From Acetatifactor sp. (GTDB lineage Bacteria > Bacillota > Clostridia > Lachnospirales > Lachnospiraceae), in NCBI GenBank assembly GCA_024695935.1, contig JAILHH010000011.1, positions 1 to 64,000 on the forward strand: a stretch of DNA of 64,000 nt, in the 5' to 3' direction. The notes under the pieces are model-generated. The model did not search any database and was not told the DNA's origin. It worked only from the letters and a program-made list of their open reading frames with translations. Positions 25,971 through 34,190 of this stretch are shown here, in pieces; positions within the stretch are counted from its first letter, which is position 1, and each line of letters begins with the position of its first letter. The position numbers and the translations under genes were made by a program.

Positions 25971-26970
25971 TATTAACTTTACTCCTTGCCCAACTTGTTC
26001 TACACGCATATGGATCTGATAGTAAATAATTGCCTTTTATGTTATCTACAATACCAGAACACCTTATACAATATTTGTTATTCTTACATTTATAACACTC
26101 GGTTAAATCTCTCCATGTTGTATTTCTTATTTTTTTCAAAAAATCGCAATTCCATATATCTGCTATTTTATCTTCTGTTATGTTTCCTATTTTTTTAAAC
26201 CATAAATTGCAAGGATAAACATCTCCATAGGAATCTATAAATAAACTGTAATGTAGTTCGCAACATATTGAATCTGTAGATAGTTTTTCCTTACTATATA
26301 AAGCACCAAACCTTATTTCATCCAAACATCTTATATTTCTACATAATTGTTTATCGGTCATTTTAAGGTTTCTAATCGATTCATCGCCACTAACAGATGG
26401 AAAAAGTCCTTCTGTTGCCAAGAATAAAATGTTATTATCGGTGCAGAATTTACGAATATTATCAACTGCATCAGCATTATCTTTCATAAGCACCGTTTTA
26501 ATCTCTGTTTGAATGTCTGTAGTGGCTATTTTCTTTATGGTATCCATTACAACAGTTGCAGAATTGTTTGTTTGAGTAATTTTATCATTTACTTCATTGT
26601 CTGTTGAAAATAATGTTGTACTTATAATTTCAACATACAATGATTCCAAATCGTGTATCATTTCATCGGAAATCAAAGAAACATTTGTTAATAAACTAAC
26701 TTTAAATTTTAGTTCTCGAGCATAGCGAATGATTTCCATAATATCTTTACGCATAAATATTTCGCCACCCGTAAATTGTAGCTCATAAACTCCAAAATCC
26801 CTTAATTCATCTATTATTTCCTTAAGTTTTTGTGTACTAAGACCAGGGTTTGTGTGTTGTTCTAAAAAACAGTGTATACACTTAAAATTGCATAGAGTCG
26901 TCAATTCTATAATGGCTCTATACATATAATTATTTTTGCTATATAGACTTTTTATATTTATCTCTTCCAT
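25957..26970 (-). CDS. Radical SAM/SPASM peptide-modifying enzyme (second)
   Basis: This 337-aa radical SAM protein has the cluster motif CNFKCIHC (Cys27, 31, 34), and YELQFTGGE contributes SAM binding. The C-terminal SPASM-type domain shows CC near residue 240, then YPCNLW, and CYKC...YCIRCSG with a final Cys in DPYACR. These would hold auxiliary iron-sulfur clusters. Such enzymes install C-S or C-C crosslinks in ribosomal peptides. It is a paralogue of the other radical SAM protein (27246-28289). Its start overlaps the PqqD-like gene by 32 bp, so expression is coupled. The sequence is clearly AT-richer than the neighbouring sulfur operon. Confidence 0.88.
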   Translation of the reverse strand: MEEINIKSLYSKNNYMYRAIIELTTLCNFKCIHCFLEQHTNPGLSTQKLKEIIDELRDFGVYELQFTGGEIFMRKDIMEIIRYARELKFKVSLLTNVSLISDEMIHDLESLYVEIISTTLFSTDNEVNDKITQTNNSATVVMDTIKKIATTDIQTEIKTVLMKDNADAVDNIRKFCTDNNILFLATEGLFPSVSGDESIRNLKMTDKQLCRNIRCLDEIRFGALYSKEKLSTDSICCELHYSLFIDSYGDVYPCNLWFKKIGNITEDKIADIWNCDFLKKIRNTTWRDLTECYKCKNNKYCIRCSGIVDNIKGNYLLSDPYACRTSWARSKVNKQST

Positions 26971-27241
26971 TTTTTGTGATTACTCCAATTTCAAATAAAG
27001 AATCTATAAATTCCGAAATATCGTGTTCTATGTCTTCGCTATTTATACAATAATACGTAGCAACAGTATCAATCAAACTATTTAAAGATATCTCTTTGTG
27101 TTGAGAAATTATATTCCACACAACTAATTCGGTATCCTCTAGCGCATAATATTTTTTTTCTTTTATGTTATATACAAACCCAAAATGTTGATCGGGCAAA
27201 ATTTGCCATGAAATATGAGTCGCAAATGCTATATTATACAT
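26939..27241 (-). CDS. PqqD-like RiPP recognition element protein
   Basis: This 100-aa protein fits the PqqD fold that binds RiPP leader peptides and delivers them to the modifying enzyme. HFGFVYNIKEKKYYALEDTE forms the beta-hairpin region and is followed by VVWNIISQ. The helical half has INSEDIEHDISEFIDSLFEIGVI. It sits between the two radical SAM genes and overlaps the second. The leader of the candidate precursor carries a YxxP motif like that bound by related elements in lasso peptide pathways. No other domain is fused. Confidence 0.8.
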   Translation of the reverse strand: MYNIAFATHISWQILPDQHFGFVYNIKEKKYYALEDTELVVWNIISQHKEISLNSLIDTVATYYCINSEDIEHDISEFIDSLFEIGVITKNGRDKYKKSI

Positions 27242-27245
27242 AGGT

Positions 27246-28289
27246 TCAATATGTCTCCTTTGCTTTTACTGGTATATAATTATTCTTTCTTATTTCAGCC
27301 AGCAAACAAGTTTCTGTACAGTTTTCTAAATAATTGTTGCCTTTAATGTAGGACATTGCCCCGCATCTTACACAAAATTCCCTCTTATCACATTTAACAC
27401 AGCCATCACAGTCTTTCCAACAGTAGCGCTGAATTCTTTTTAGGATTTCAGATTTTTCCCATATATCTATCAGAGATACTTCATATATATTTGCAACGCT
27501 TTCTCTATATTTAGCACACGGAATAACATCTCCATTAGAAGTAATGTATATTGAAGTCATGTACTCGGGACAAAGTCTATTAGTCACAGGATTATTGATA
27601 GGTAGTGCCCTTCCGGTAGATTTATCATGCAAATATACTGCATGGCAATACTCTGAAAACGATAATTGTTCCTCTTTTGGAAGTTTCATATTGCCATGAA
27701 TATCCGAATAAATCTGTACGTTTATTGTGCATCTAAACCCTAGCGTACGATAATAATCAACTATATTGTCCAATTCGGCATAATTACTTTTGATAGCCCA
27801 TATTTTTATTAATACGTCAACTCCTAGATCTTTCAACAGTTTTAAATTCTGTATAGATTTTTCCCATGCACCAGGAGAATTTACAAAACAATCATGTACA
27901 CTGCTATTAGTGGAAAACAATGTTGTTTCAACATTATTAATTCCGTATTTTTTTATACAAGCTATTACATTTGGTTCTAAATTTGACATATTTGACAACA
28001 AGGTAATATTCATGTATCTTTCTCTTGCATATCTAATTATTTTCTCTAAGTGTGGACTTGTTGTTACTTCTCCGCCTGATAAGCGAAGTTCATATGCCCC
28101 AAGTTTTCTCGCATCATCTATTATTTCATATATTTTATTAATATCCATATCTACTTTTTTATTATCCAAGTAACAATGTTTACAATGCCAATTACATTGG
28201 TTAACTATTTCGATTGTTACCGTTTTCAATAGACGATTTTTTTCATAAATTTCTTCAAGTTCATTTATATTCATTATTACTTTGACCAA
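27246..28289 (-). CDS. Radical SAM/SPASM peptide-modifying enzyme (first)
   Basis: This 347-aa radical SAM enzyme carries CNWHCKHC (Cys32, 36, 39), YELRLSGGE, and a SPASM-like C-terminus with IPCAKYR, then CDGCVKC, FCVRCGA and a final C-x3-C pair. It shares architecture with the second enzyme, including the order of auxiliary Cys, so the pair probably arose by duplication. Two radical SAM proteins could act in turn or as a heterodimer, as in thuricin CD biosynthesis. The start is uncertain: TTG 28289 (MVKVIMNIN) or ATG 28274. It lies 10 nt after the exporter gene. Confidence 0.88.
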   Translation of the reverse strand: MVKVIMNINELEEIYEKNRLLKTVTIEIVNQCNWHCKHCYLDNKKVDMDINKIYEIIDDARKLGAYELRLSGGEVTTSPHLEKIIRYARERYMNITLLSNMSNLEPNVIACIKKYGINNVETTLFSTNSSVHDCFVNSPGAWEKSIQNLKLLKDLGVDVLIKIWAIKSNYAELDNIVDYYRTLGFRCTINVQIYSDIHGNMKLPKEEQLSFSEYCHAVYLHDKSTGRALPINNPVTNRLCPEYMTSIYITSNGDVIPCAKYRESVANIYEVSLIDIWEKSEILKRIQRYCWKDCDGCVKCDKREFCVRCGAMSYIKGNNYLENCTETCLLAEIRKNNYIPVKAKETY

Positions 28290-28299
28290 TCTCTAAAAA

Positions 28300-29844
28300 T
28301 CAGCGCGAAATCACTATAGTTTCATCGAATGCTTTTTCATATTCTTCAACATTATGAGCGATAATCAGCATCATTCTATCTATACTATCCATATGTTTCA
28401 TAAAGTGAGCTATTGATATATTATTCATTGCCGAAAAAGGCTCATCCATCATTATTATTCTTTTCTCACTGCATAATGCTCTAAGAAATGCGATGACTTG
28501 CTTTTCTCCGCCGCTTAAGTTTTCTGTATTTGTATTTTGTTTGATATTATCCAAGAGTTCTTTAGGGAAAAAAGATTCATACCGCTCAAGGTTATTGCTG
28601 TCATATGCATTAAAAATCGTAACATTATCAACGTAAGAGGCATTAAAAATAACTGGATTTTGTGGCACATAGCAAATATCTTCTGAAATATCAATATCAT
28701 TTATACCATTATATTCAATAGTACCGGAATCTGCCTTTTCAAATTGCATTAAGAGCCTCAAAAATACACTTTTTCCTACACCATTCTCTCCTGTAATTAA
28801 ATACTTCTTAGGATATTCAAATGACGTTTGTGGCAACATTATTTCTGTTTGCTTATATCTCTTTGTTAATTGTGTGGTCGTTATATTTTGAATATTAAAA
28901 CTATCACTCTTATTAACAATGCTATTCCCTATAATATTCAAAATCTTTTCCTGAACTTTTTTCACAGAATGGACTTTTCCTAAACATACATTTAATTCAT
29001 AAATAGGTTCCATAAATCTTGTGCTATATGTAAAAGCAATAGTCGCCATACCAACCGTGATTTTGCTTCTTAGTAATAAAATTGCAACCACAACAAAAGT
29101 AATAACAGAAACAAATTCTACTGAACCACCATTAATTACCATGGCAAAACTATTGGTTTTTCTGAAATTCATATTATGTGCAAAAACGTTCTCTATTTTT
29201 TTACTATGAATCTCTATTAACTTGTTTTTGCTTCTGTGATCTAGAATATCATGGGCTTCAAAAATTTTTCCTATGTCAAAAGTATATTTTCCAACAACAT
29301 CCATATATCGTTTATTTTTGATGGCTAAATCTTTTGCCGTTAACTTTGGTATAAACACCACTATTAATGAAAATAAAAATATCACTGCCGCAATATAGTA
29401 ATTTACAAATACTATAAGAGAGACTCCAAATGCACCGATAAGTAATAATGATCTGTATATTGACAATAGTGGGCTCAGATAATTTTGACACATTTCTGTG
29501 ATATCATTAGCTTGCATTGATATATATTCTTCAGAACTAAATTCATGATATTTTTCAAAATCCCGTGAAATTATAGATTGAAAAAAATCTTTTTTGATTG
29601 CTTCTTCAAATTTTATGCGTCTATAATCAGCAATCCGATTTGAAAAAAACGACACTAATAAATAAATACTAAACGACAAAACATAAAGAATTGCCAATTT
29701 TACTATGTATGCCATTCCATTTTGAAAATTATCAACTAACCAGCCGGGAAACAGTAAAATAACTGATGTTATAACTGCTTCACTTAAACTAAAGATTATG
29801 CTAAGTATTATGTATCCTTTGATAGTACTTAAGTATTTTTTCAT
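28300..29844 (-). CDS. ABC exporter (fused membrane and ATPase domains)
   Basis: This 514-aa half-transporter has six hydrophobic helices in residues 1 to about 290 and a nucleotide-binding domain after about 320. Walker A GENGVGKS is near 351, the signature LSGGEKQ near 442, and Walker B IIMMDEP follows. The usual ATPase lobe looks compact. No N-terminal C39 peptidase domain is present, so leader cleavage, if any, needs another protease. It is the first enzyme gene after the precursor and should export the modified peptide, possibly also giving self-protection. Confidence 0.88.
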   Translation of the reverse strand: MKKYLSTIKGYIILSIIFSLSEAVITSVILLFPGWLVDNFQNGMAYIVKLAILYVLSFSIYLLVSFFSNRIADYRRIKFEEAIKKDFFQSIISRDFEKYHEFSSEEYISMQANDITEMCQNYLSPLLSIYRSLLLIGAFGVSLIVFVNYYIAAVIFLFSLIVVFIPKLTAKDLAIKNKRYMDVVGKYTFDIGKIFEAHDILDHRSKNKLIEIHSKKIENVFAHNMNFRKTNSFAMVINGGSVEFVSVITFVVVAILLLRSKITVGMATIAFTYSTRFMEPIYELNVCLGKVHSVKKVQEKILNIIGNSIVNKSDSFNIQNITTTQLTKRYKQTEIMLPQTSFEYPKKYLITGENGVGKSVFLRLLMQFEKADSGTIEYNGINDIDISEDICYVPQNPVIFNASYVDNVTIFNAYDSNNLERYESFFPKELLDNIKQNTNTENLSGGEKQVIAFLRALCSEKRIIMMDEPFSAMNNISIAHFMKHMDSIDRMMLIIAHNVEEYEKAFDETIVISR

Positions 29845-29894
29845 TAGAGTTCACCTTGATTTTCGCTTGGTTTGCATTATTGTCTATTCATAAT

Positions 29895-29926
29895 AAATGA
29901 GGGCTGTAGCATAACAGCCCTCATTT
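29895..29926 (-). terminator. Strong hairpin between precursor and exporter genes
   Basis: A perfect 13-bp stem (29895-29907 with 29914-29926) closes a 6-nt loop. On the minus strand it follows the precursor stop and is followed by TTTATTATG. It probably works as a partial terminator or RNA end, keeping precursor mRNA in excess of the enzyme mRNA. Confidence 0.75.
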
Positions 29927-29971
29927 GTGAATAAGAACACTCTTATCTTTTTTCTTAAAGTTCAAAACAAA

Positions 29972-30067
29972 TTAATTTGTGCCACTACAATTCGTGTGCT
30001 TGGCCATTTCTTTTACAATATGAACTTTAACTTCTTTAACTTCAGGTTTCTTATATGTGCTATCCAT
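29972..30067 (-). CDS. RiPP precursor peptide (31 aa)
   Basis: A 31-codon frame directly upstream of the exporter starts at ATG 30067, with AAAGGAGGGGG just ahead. The N-terminal half is charged and holds YKKPEV at residues 5-10, resembling the YxxPx(L/V) leader motif bound by PqqD-like elements. The C-terminal end, KHTNCSGTN, with a single Cys27, is the likely core. Position, size, dedicated promoter and following hairpin all fit a precursor. With one Cys, a thioether to a nearby Thr or Asn, or a Cys-free crosslink through Tyr, His or Lys, are both possible. I cannot assign it to a named RiPP class. Confidence 0.78.
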   Translation of the reverse strand: MDSTYKKPEVKEVKVHIVKEMAKHTNCSGTN

Positions 30068-30112
30068 TACGATCCCCCTCCTTTCATACGTTATTGCTTT
30101 AACCCATGAAAT

Positions 30113-30141
30113 AATATATCATTTTTAGCTCTCTGATTCAA
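30113..30141 (-). promoter_or_regulatory. Sigma-A promoter of the RiPP operon
   Basis: Read on the minus strand, TTGAAT (30136-30141), a 17-nt spacer and TATATT (30113-30118) give a start near 30106 and a leader of about 40 nt before the precursor. It lies just inside the right repeat. Confidence 0.75.
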
Positions 30142-30158
30142 TATTTTTTTTCATTAAG

Positions 30159-30280
30159 ATGTTCGGAAAGACCGGAGACGGCTTTGAGAGAGTAAACATC
30201 GCTTGCCCCAGAAAGACCCTTGAGGAAGCACTTAACAGATTAAAGAGATTATAAATTGCACCACATGGTGTACATAATAT
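30159..30280 (+). repeat. 122-bp direct repeat, right copy (malY 3' fragment)
   Basis: This copy encodes only the last 31 residues and stop of MalY plus 26 bp, identical to 25572-25693 except one base. It is followed by a good terminator, so this side probably keeps the original downstream sequence of malY. The fragment itself has no ribosome site. Confidence 0.97.
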
Positions 30281-30284
30281 AAAC

Positions 30285-30343
30285 AAAAAGGGCGTCGCTT
30301 TAGATGATGATCAGTCCACATCTTCATGCGACAGCCCTTTTTT
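30285..30343 (+). terminator. Probable original terminator of the sulfur operon
   Basis: GGGC and TCGC (30290-30298) pair with GCGA and GCCC (30328-30337) across a small internal loop. An inner ATGA-GAT/ATC-TCAT stem and a T run to 30343 follow. It stands after the right malY fragment. Confidence 0.8.
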
Positions 30344-30448
30344 ATGCCTGAAAATATATTTTGCAAAATTTACATATACCAAGTAGAATTATTATCAGAG
30401 TGGGACAAAGAGTTCTATTCATGGGAAAAAGTGTATGGGAGAAGAGTT

Positions 30449-30868
30449 ATGTATTGTTCTAAATGTGGTCAGGAACTTCCTGACAATGCCTTATTCTGCA
30501 ATGCCTGTGGTGCGCCCACAGCCGGTGCGAATCTTAGTTACCCCACAAAAAACGGAAAAGAATTCGATGTAAAAAAGCATATCGAAAAAAGAAGGATCCA
30601 ATTGATATTAGCAGCGGTATTGGTAGCAGTTTCTTTCTTTGGCTCCTATGTTGCATCGACTCTTTCAATGATCCCCGCAATGATCATGGTGCTTGTAAAT
30701 GTATTTAATGCAAGTATCTCGCTCAGATACGGTGTAAATATGTTCAAACCAAATCATGTTGAGATTAAGACAAGAGACAAACAGACAGCTGTATCTATCA
30801 GAAACGGTGTGATAGCAGCGGTCATTATAATGGCCATGTTCATAGTATATGCAAAGAAGGGAGCTTAA
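30449..30868 (+). CDS. Zinc-ribbon membrane protein
   Basis: This 139-aa protein starts MYCSKCGQELPDNALFCNACGAP, a zinc ribbon with two CxxC pairs, and continues with two hydrophobic helices (about 52-82 and 115-135). Such proteins are common in Firmicutes and mostly of unknown role. The start at 30449 places the ribbon at the N-terminus; the longer frame covers the upstream terminator. A second zinc-ribbon gene follows after 4 nt. Confidence 0.75.
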   Translation: MYCSKCGQELPDNALFCNACGAPTAGANLSYPTKNGKEFDVKKHIEKRRIQLILAAVLVAVSFFGSYVASTLSMIPAMIMVLVNVFNASISLRYGVNMFKPNHVEIKTRDKQTAVSIRNGVIAAVIIMAMFIVYAKKGA

Positions 30869-30872
30869 ATCT

Positions 30873-31082
30873 ATGGTTTGCAAAAATTGTGGAGCCGAGA
30901 TATATGACGCAGATAAGTTTTGCACCGCCTGCGGAGCGCCGAATGATATTCCAAGGCCTACAGAGGAGAGGGAGATTCCGGAGTGGGGATTAAAAGCCTT
31001 TGCTTTTAGGAGAAAGGTCAGAAAAGTATATCTGATAATGGTCATTATCATTGCCATTTGGGCAGTGCTTGAGAAACTGTAA
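30873..31082 (+). CDS. Small zinc-ribbon protein with C-terminal membrane helix
   Basis: A 69-aa protein begins MVCKNCGAEIYDADKFCTACGAP and ends with a single hydrophobic helix (VYLIMVIIIAIWAVL). The ribbon closely resembles that of the preceding gene, and the two probably form one transcript and may interact. AAGGGAG upstream supports ATG 30873. No function is known to me. Confidence 0.7.
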   Translation: MVCKNCGAEIYDADKFCTACGAPNDIPRPTEEREIPEWGLKAFAFRRKVRKVYLIMVIIIAIWAVLEKL

Positions 31083-31109
31083 AGCATAAGTGTTTGCAGG
31101 GAATTTAAG

Positions 31110-31213
31110 GCCGAAAAAAACAGACAAAAAAGCCTGTGGAAAATTGGCATATATTCCGTATGGAATTATCCCATAATAATTCGTATAATCGTAGTGTTGA
31201 GGCTTTTTTCGGC
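31110..31213. other. Hairpin element with two mutually exclusive 10-bp stems
   Basis: GCCGAAAAAA (31110-31119) pairs with TTTTTTCGGC (31204-31213). AAAAAAGCCT (31126-31135) pairs with AGGCTTTTTT (31200-31209). The right arms overlap, so only one can form. An inner TTCC-GTAT-GGAA hairpin lies at 31154-31165. It sits between the zinc-ribbon genes and the next membrane protein. Confidence 0.5.
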
Positions 31214-31302
31214 GGATATTTGGATTGATCAAAACCACGAAGATCGCGCTGAACATATTAAGTGGCATTAGTTTGGCCACGATCAGAGAAAGGTTTTTAT
31301 TT

Positions 31303-32262
31303 ATGGGAGAAAAGAACGAGTATTATTACAAAAACTATCAGATGATAGCTGATTCATGTCTGATGACTCTTTCAAAAGAGCATGGGCTTATCTACGGAGA
31401 GGTGGATGGATTTGATATGGTCTTATATCCAAAGAAAAAATCCACTCCTTATGCATTAACCGTTGTTTTAGGTGCTGTAAAAGCCGGTGATGCGGATATT
31501 GCAAAAGAGATCAAGAACACATACAAGTTCGTAAATGAAGTTAAATTCAAAGACAATCATCTGGAAATCGAATTAAAGGAATTAAAGGAGGAGGCTCTTT
31601 CAAGCTTTAACAATATTTTAAAGGCTTTTGCCGCACTCCTTAAAAGCAAAGGTTTTGAACCTGCCTGCGAAAACTGTGGAAAAAGCATTCGTACAATGGA
31701 ATATCTGCAGGGAGAAGGATCATTTCAGATCCTGTGCGATGAATGTGCGGACGAAGCCAAGAGGAAATTTGCCGGAAAAGCCGAAGAAAACTCACACAAG
31801 AGGGAGAGAGTGATCCTTGGACTTATCGGAGCAATTATCGGTGCGGCAATCGGAAGTGCTTTGATCATATTGATCGGAAGAGCCGGTTATGTGACGACCT
31901 TCACAGGATTTGTCCTGGGTATCGCCACAGTTTTGCTTTACAGAAAATTTGCAGGCAAGATGAGTATCATCAGTGTGATAGTCTGCCTGATAGTCATGGG
32001 AGCTGCAGTATATCTCAGCAATCGTGCCGTATGGGCATATGCGATCTTAAATAATGCCGGAGCAAAAGAGTATGGAATGACATTCCTTGACTGCTTTATG
32101 TGGATACCGGATCTTATCAAAGAGAAATATATTGACTCATCTGACTACACTTCGAGCCTTGTAAAATATATTCTTTTTACCGCTGTGGGCGGAGTCGGTA
32201 TGCTTGCATCCGAATTCAGAAGCTACAAGCTGGAGAACAGATTCGTTCCCATCAGAAAATAA
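31303..32262 (+). CDS. Uncharacterised membrane protein with internal zinc ribbon
   Basis: This 319-aa protein has a soluble N-terminal part (about 1-110) and a Cys ribbon (CENCG, then CDEC about 27 residues later). Several hydrophobic helices follow from about residue 170, including a Gly-rich LGLIGAIIGAAIGSALIILIG segment given here in parts as LGLIGAIIG and AAIGSALIILIG. The start at 31303 follows AGAAAGG; the longer frame begins inside the upstream element without a site. The shared ribbon theme suggests relation to the two preceding genes. I do not recognise the family. Confidence 0.65.
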   Translation: MGEKNEYYYKNYQMIADSCLMTLSKEHGLIYGEVDGFDMVLYPKKKSTPYALTVVLGAVKAGDADIAKEIKNTYKFVNEVKFKDNHLEIELKELKEEALSSFNNILKAFAALLKSKGFEPACENCGKSIRTMEYLQGEGSFQILCDECADEAKRKFAGKAEENSHKRERVILGLIGAIIGAAIGSALIILIGRAGYVTTFTGFVLGIATVLLYRKFAGKMSIISVIVCLIVMGAAVYLSNRAVWAYAILNNAGAKEYGMTFLDCFMWIPDLIKEKYIDSSDYTSSLVKYILFTAVGGVGMLASEFRSYKLENRFVPIRK

Positions 32263-32290
32263 ACAGTTTTAAGATTAAAAAACAGACACA

Positions 32291-32329
32291 AAAAGGCCCG
32301 CCCTGTAAAAAGCAGGACGGGTCTTTTTT
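32291..32329. terminator. Bidirectional terminator between convergent genes
   Basis: GGCCCG-CCTG pairs with CAGG-CGGGTC with one mismatch, bounded by A and T runs. It separates the zinc-ribbon membrane gene from the lplA-like gene on the other strand. Confidence 0.85.
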
Positions 32330-32360
32330 CGCGAAAGTACGCGATATATTATTTATGGGG

Positions 32361-34007
32361 TTAACGGTTGTTAAATCTGTCGAGAGCGGCCTGGTTGATC
32401 TCGATAGCTCTGTCCACATTCATGGCTTTGATATCATTAACATAAGTATCCCACTCTGTGTTGATATCGGCTACGCCTGTGATAAACTGTGAAGTTTTTT
32501 CTGTTATGTAGGTATTGATATTGTTTACGATCTCACCGAGTTCCTTGGCTTCATCGCTTGTATATGAGATTCCTGCAGGCATGTTGTAATCATCGCTTAC
32601 AGCGCCCCAGACATCCATTGATACCACGTCTTCTTCAGGAACGGAGCTAAGCTCTCTTGTCCAGTCATAATCTCCACCGATAAGTGAAGGGGGAAGTGCG
32701 TAATATGTCATGCACTGAGCAAATGAATATCCGTCGGGATTGTTTGTCACAAGCTCGGTAAACTGAGGCTTTCCGTTTGAATCAAATTCAAATGACTCAT
32801 GCTCCACACCGTAGTTTGCAAGTAAAGATCCCTCTTCGGTACACATGTAATCCAGCCATTTCATGGCAAGTTCTGCATTCTCGCTGTCTGCGGAGATAGT
32901 GCAGTATGCATGGATGATAGAGTCTGCCAAACGAACATGTACTTCATCTCCCACATTTTCAACGGGTGAAGCGACAGGGATGATCTGCATATTTTTGTCA
33001 TCGCTTGATGCCTCATAGAGAGCGGGCATTGTGTACATTGAATCCCATGCTCCACACTGTCCTGATGTGATTATGGACATATCGGGCATGTATCCGCCGC
33101 CTGTCATGAAGTCGGGATCGATGAGCTTTTTGTTGTACCAGTCGTTCATCTTTGTAAGATATTTTCTCCATCCATCCTCGATGGGACCGTATTTTACGGT
33201 GCCGTTTACGTTCATGAAACCATTGAGAACGTTGTAGCCTGCACTCATGGAGTTACTGTCCATATTGTAACCGAGAGAACCGATGGAAAGAGGTGAATAT
33301 GCATTCTTCTTATCTCTGAATGCCACCAGCATTTCTTCCCAGTCATCAAAGGTTACAGGTACGTCAAGTCCTAAATCGTCCAGCCAGTCTTTTCTGATCT
33401 GAAGTCCCTTGTAGGGAGGCTGAGGCTCAGAGAAGATCTGATAGAAACCTACCACACGACCTTTGTCGGTAACGGTACTCTTGGCAAAGAAGTCGCTCTT
33501 AAGTCGAAGTTTGTTATAGTTTGAAAGATAAGTATCAAGGTAAGGAGTCAGATCCAGATAGTAGCCATCGTCAACTGCAGCATCAAGACCGTCGGCATAG
33601 TGATAACCGTTGTGGGCTATGATATCGGGAAGTTCGTCCGATGCGATCATCAGGTTGTATGCAGTGGGCTCCTCGCCTATTGCAGGGCACATGAATTCAA
33701 TATGTACATTTGTACGTTTCTCCAGCTCCTGAAAGAATTTGTTCTCATTGTAATCGCTGGTGATCGTTGCCATATTACCATCCAAAGGAATGAAAAGCTT
33801 CAGAGTGGTTTTCTCCTCGCAAAGAGGAAGAGTTACTTCATTTGCAGAGATATTCTCGTCTGCTTCCGTCTGAGCGGGGGCGGAACTTTTGGCGGTGCTG
33901 TCATCTGCAACTGATGTTGAACTGTCGGAAGCGCTGCCGCAACCGGAAAGCAATCCCACTACCATGGCTGAGGCCAAAAGCAGTGCTGAAATCTTTTTGC
34001 ATTTCAT
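32361..34007 (-). CDS. Carbohydrate ABC transporter substrate-binding lipoprotein, LplA-like
   Basis: This 548-aa binding lipoprotein has lipobox LLSGC with Cys23. Its size and pattern (ELEKRTNVHIEFMCPA, PDIIAHNGYHYADG, AMKWLDYMCTEEG) match the large LplA/YtcQ-type solute-binding proteins that work with LplB and LplC permeases for oligosaccharide uptake. It is transcribed away from the regulator gene at 34247, while the permease genes lie beyond that regulator. A GGAGGAATT site lies upstream of ATG 34007. The sugar is not readable, but the ROK kinase and GH4 enzyme of the locus suggest a beta-glucoside or similar disaccharide. Confidence 0.87.
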   Translation of the reverse strand: MKCKKISALLLASAMVVGLLSGCGSASDSSTSVADDSTAKSSAPAQTEADENISANEVTLPLCEEKTTLKLFIPLDGNMATITSDYNENKFFQELEKRTNVHIEFMCPAIGEEPTAYNLMIASDELPDIIAHNGYHYADGLDAAVDDGYYLDLTPYLDTYLSNYNKLRLKSDFFAKSTVTDKGRVVGFYQIFSEPQPPYKGLQIRKDWLDDLGLDVPVTFDDWEEMLVAFRDKKNAYSPLSIGSLGYNMDSNSMSAGYNVLNGFMNVNGTVKYGPIEDGWRKYLTKMNDWYNKKLIDPDFMTGGGYMPDMSIITSGQCGAWDSMYTMPALYEASSDDKNMQIIPVASPVENVGDEVHVRLADSIIHAYCTISADSENAELAMKWLDYMCTEEGSLLANYGVEHESFEFDSNGKPQFTELVTNNPDGYSFAQCMTYYALPPSLIGGDYDWTRELSSVPEEDVVSMDVWGAVSDDYNMPAGISYTSDEAKELGEIVNNINTYITEKTSQFITGVADINTEWDTYVNDIKAMNVDRAIEINQAALDRFNNR

Positions 34008-34190
34008 AATAATTCCTCCAATAGATTATTTAGTTTTTTGTTTTCTCAGAGATCGGATCCGTGAAATCTGATATATTAATCATCAATCATCCGGGAGGAT
34101 TTTTAAATGGTCAATAATGGTTTTCCGGTACCAAAAAGAGAAATAAAAATTCTCCTTTTTTGATTTTCATTCTCAAAAAACTACATGAGG

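Noticed and set aside
25572-30280. Integrative conjugative element, prophage or insertion sequence
   Set aside because: The span contains no integrase, transposase, relaxase or phage gene and no terminal inverted repeats. Only direct repeats and the peptide cluster are present.
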